Positions 5,797 through 6,024 of a DNA stretch of 6,024 nt are shown piece after piece (position 1 is the first letter of the stretch; each line of letters begins with the position of its first letter). Source of the DNA: an uncultured Ruminococcus sp. (GTDB taxonomy: Bacteria; Bacillota; Clostridia; Oscillospirales; Acutalibacteraceae); NCBI GenBank assembly GCA_946414115.1, contig CAMKNF010000120.1, positions 1 to 6,024 on the forward strand, read 5' to 3'. The translations under genes and the position numbers were made by a program. The notes under the pieces are model-generated. The model was not told where the DNA came from, made no database searches, and was given only the letters and a program-made list of their open reading frames with translations.

Positions 5797-6024
5797 TCAC
5801 TTGTGCCGACAGCAACAGCGCCACATCAGCCGTAACAGGTGGCAATCCTTTTTATATTCAAGGCTACTCAACCTTAAAGAAAATCCGGGGACTGTCACAT
5901 CAAGGAACTGGTCGCAAATTACAAAATACACAGTCGTCTGTAACGGAGTGACTGTTTCAAATACTAACGGTGGAGTTTTAAATCTCGGCAAAATTTCAAA
6001 AAGCGGTAACGTTACCGTAAAGGT
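5797..6024 (+). pseudogene. Fragment of a probable surface protein with Ig-like strand pattern (runs off window)
   Basis: On the plus strand, the frame ending at 6024 (codons in phase with 5885) reads NPGTVTSRNWSQITKY, then TVVCNGVTVSNTNGGVLNLG and KISKSGNVTVK. This alternating beta pattern is typical of Ig-like repeats of exported Gram-positive proteins. Left of about 5878 the plausible protein continues in another frame (SAVTGGNPFYIQGYSTL), so one base appears to be missing near 5870-5880. There is no start codon or ribosome binding site; the fragment begins abruptly at the IS66 relic. It was probably an older gene cut by the insertion sequences. The part beyond the window is unknown, and an intact downstream portion is possible. 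Confidence 0.5.

Noticed and set aside
5543..5951. Several plus-strand frames over the transposase relic
   Set aside because: Their left parts are antisense to the IS66/IS1182 remnants. Only the portion right of 5797 has protein-like character, and it is reported as a fragment.

Overview
This AT-rich window looks like low-GC Firmicutes DNA, most likely a gut-type Clostridia (Oscillospiraceae/Lachnospiraceae-like). That assignment rests on the base composition, strong AGGAGG-type ribosome binding sites, a sigma factor tethered to the membrane, a Big_2-type surface protein, and IS66 and IS1182 transposase relics. It is inferred from style and family content, not from a marker gene.

The main part (1-4980) is a train of four genes, all on the minus strand. 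In transcription order they are: (1) a 710-residue ECF-type sigma factor fused through a membrane segment to a large, presumably extracytoplasmic domain (4980-2848); (2) a 107-residue bacterial PH-like protein with a C-terminal membrane anchor (2731-2408); (3) a 126-residue protein with an N-terminal membrane anchor and a C-terminal SHOCT domain (2371-1991); (4) a large exported protein, cut by the window edge (1810-<1), with a signal peptide, two diverged copies of a beta-propeller-like module and a Big_2-like Ig domain between them. Gaps are 116, 36 and 180 nt. The 180-nt gap before the exported protein holds two imperfect hairpins and no convincing terminator.

Upstream of the sigma gene (about 4981-5370) no gene is visible. 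There is a good minus-strand sigma-A type promoter (TTGATA, 17 nt, TAAAAT with an extended TG) that would give a leader of roughly 265 nt, a second and weaker promoter candidate nearer the gene, and a short direct repeat between them.

The right end (about 5371-6024) is a graveyard. It holds the 3' end of an IS1182-family transposase with a 1-nt deletion, joined in frame to the tail of an IS66-family transposase (both minus strand). These abut a plus-strand fragment of what looks like a repeat-rich surface protein that changes frame once and runs off the window.

Working model (inference): the fused protein senses something outside the cell and controls transcription without a separate anti-sigma factor. 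The two small membrane proteins are accessory or output genes, and the exported propeller/Big_2 protein is a possible output. No ECF-type promoter could be recognised to prove this.
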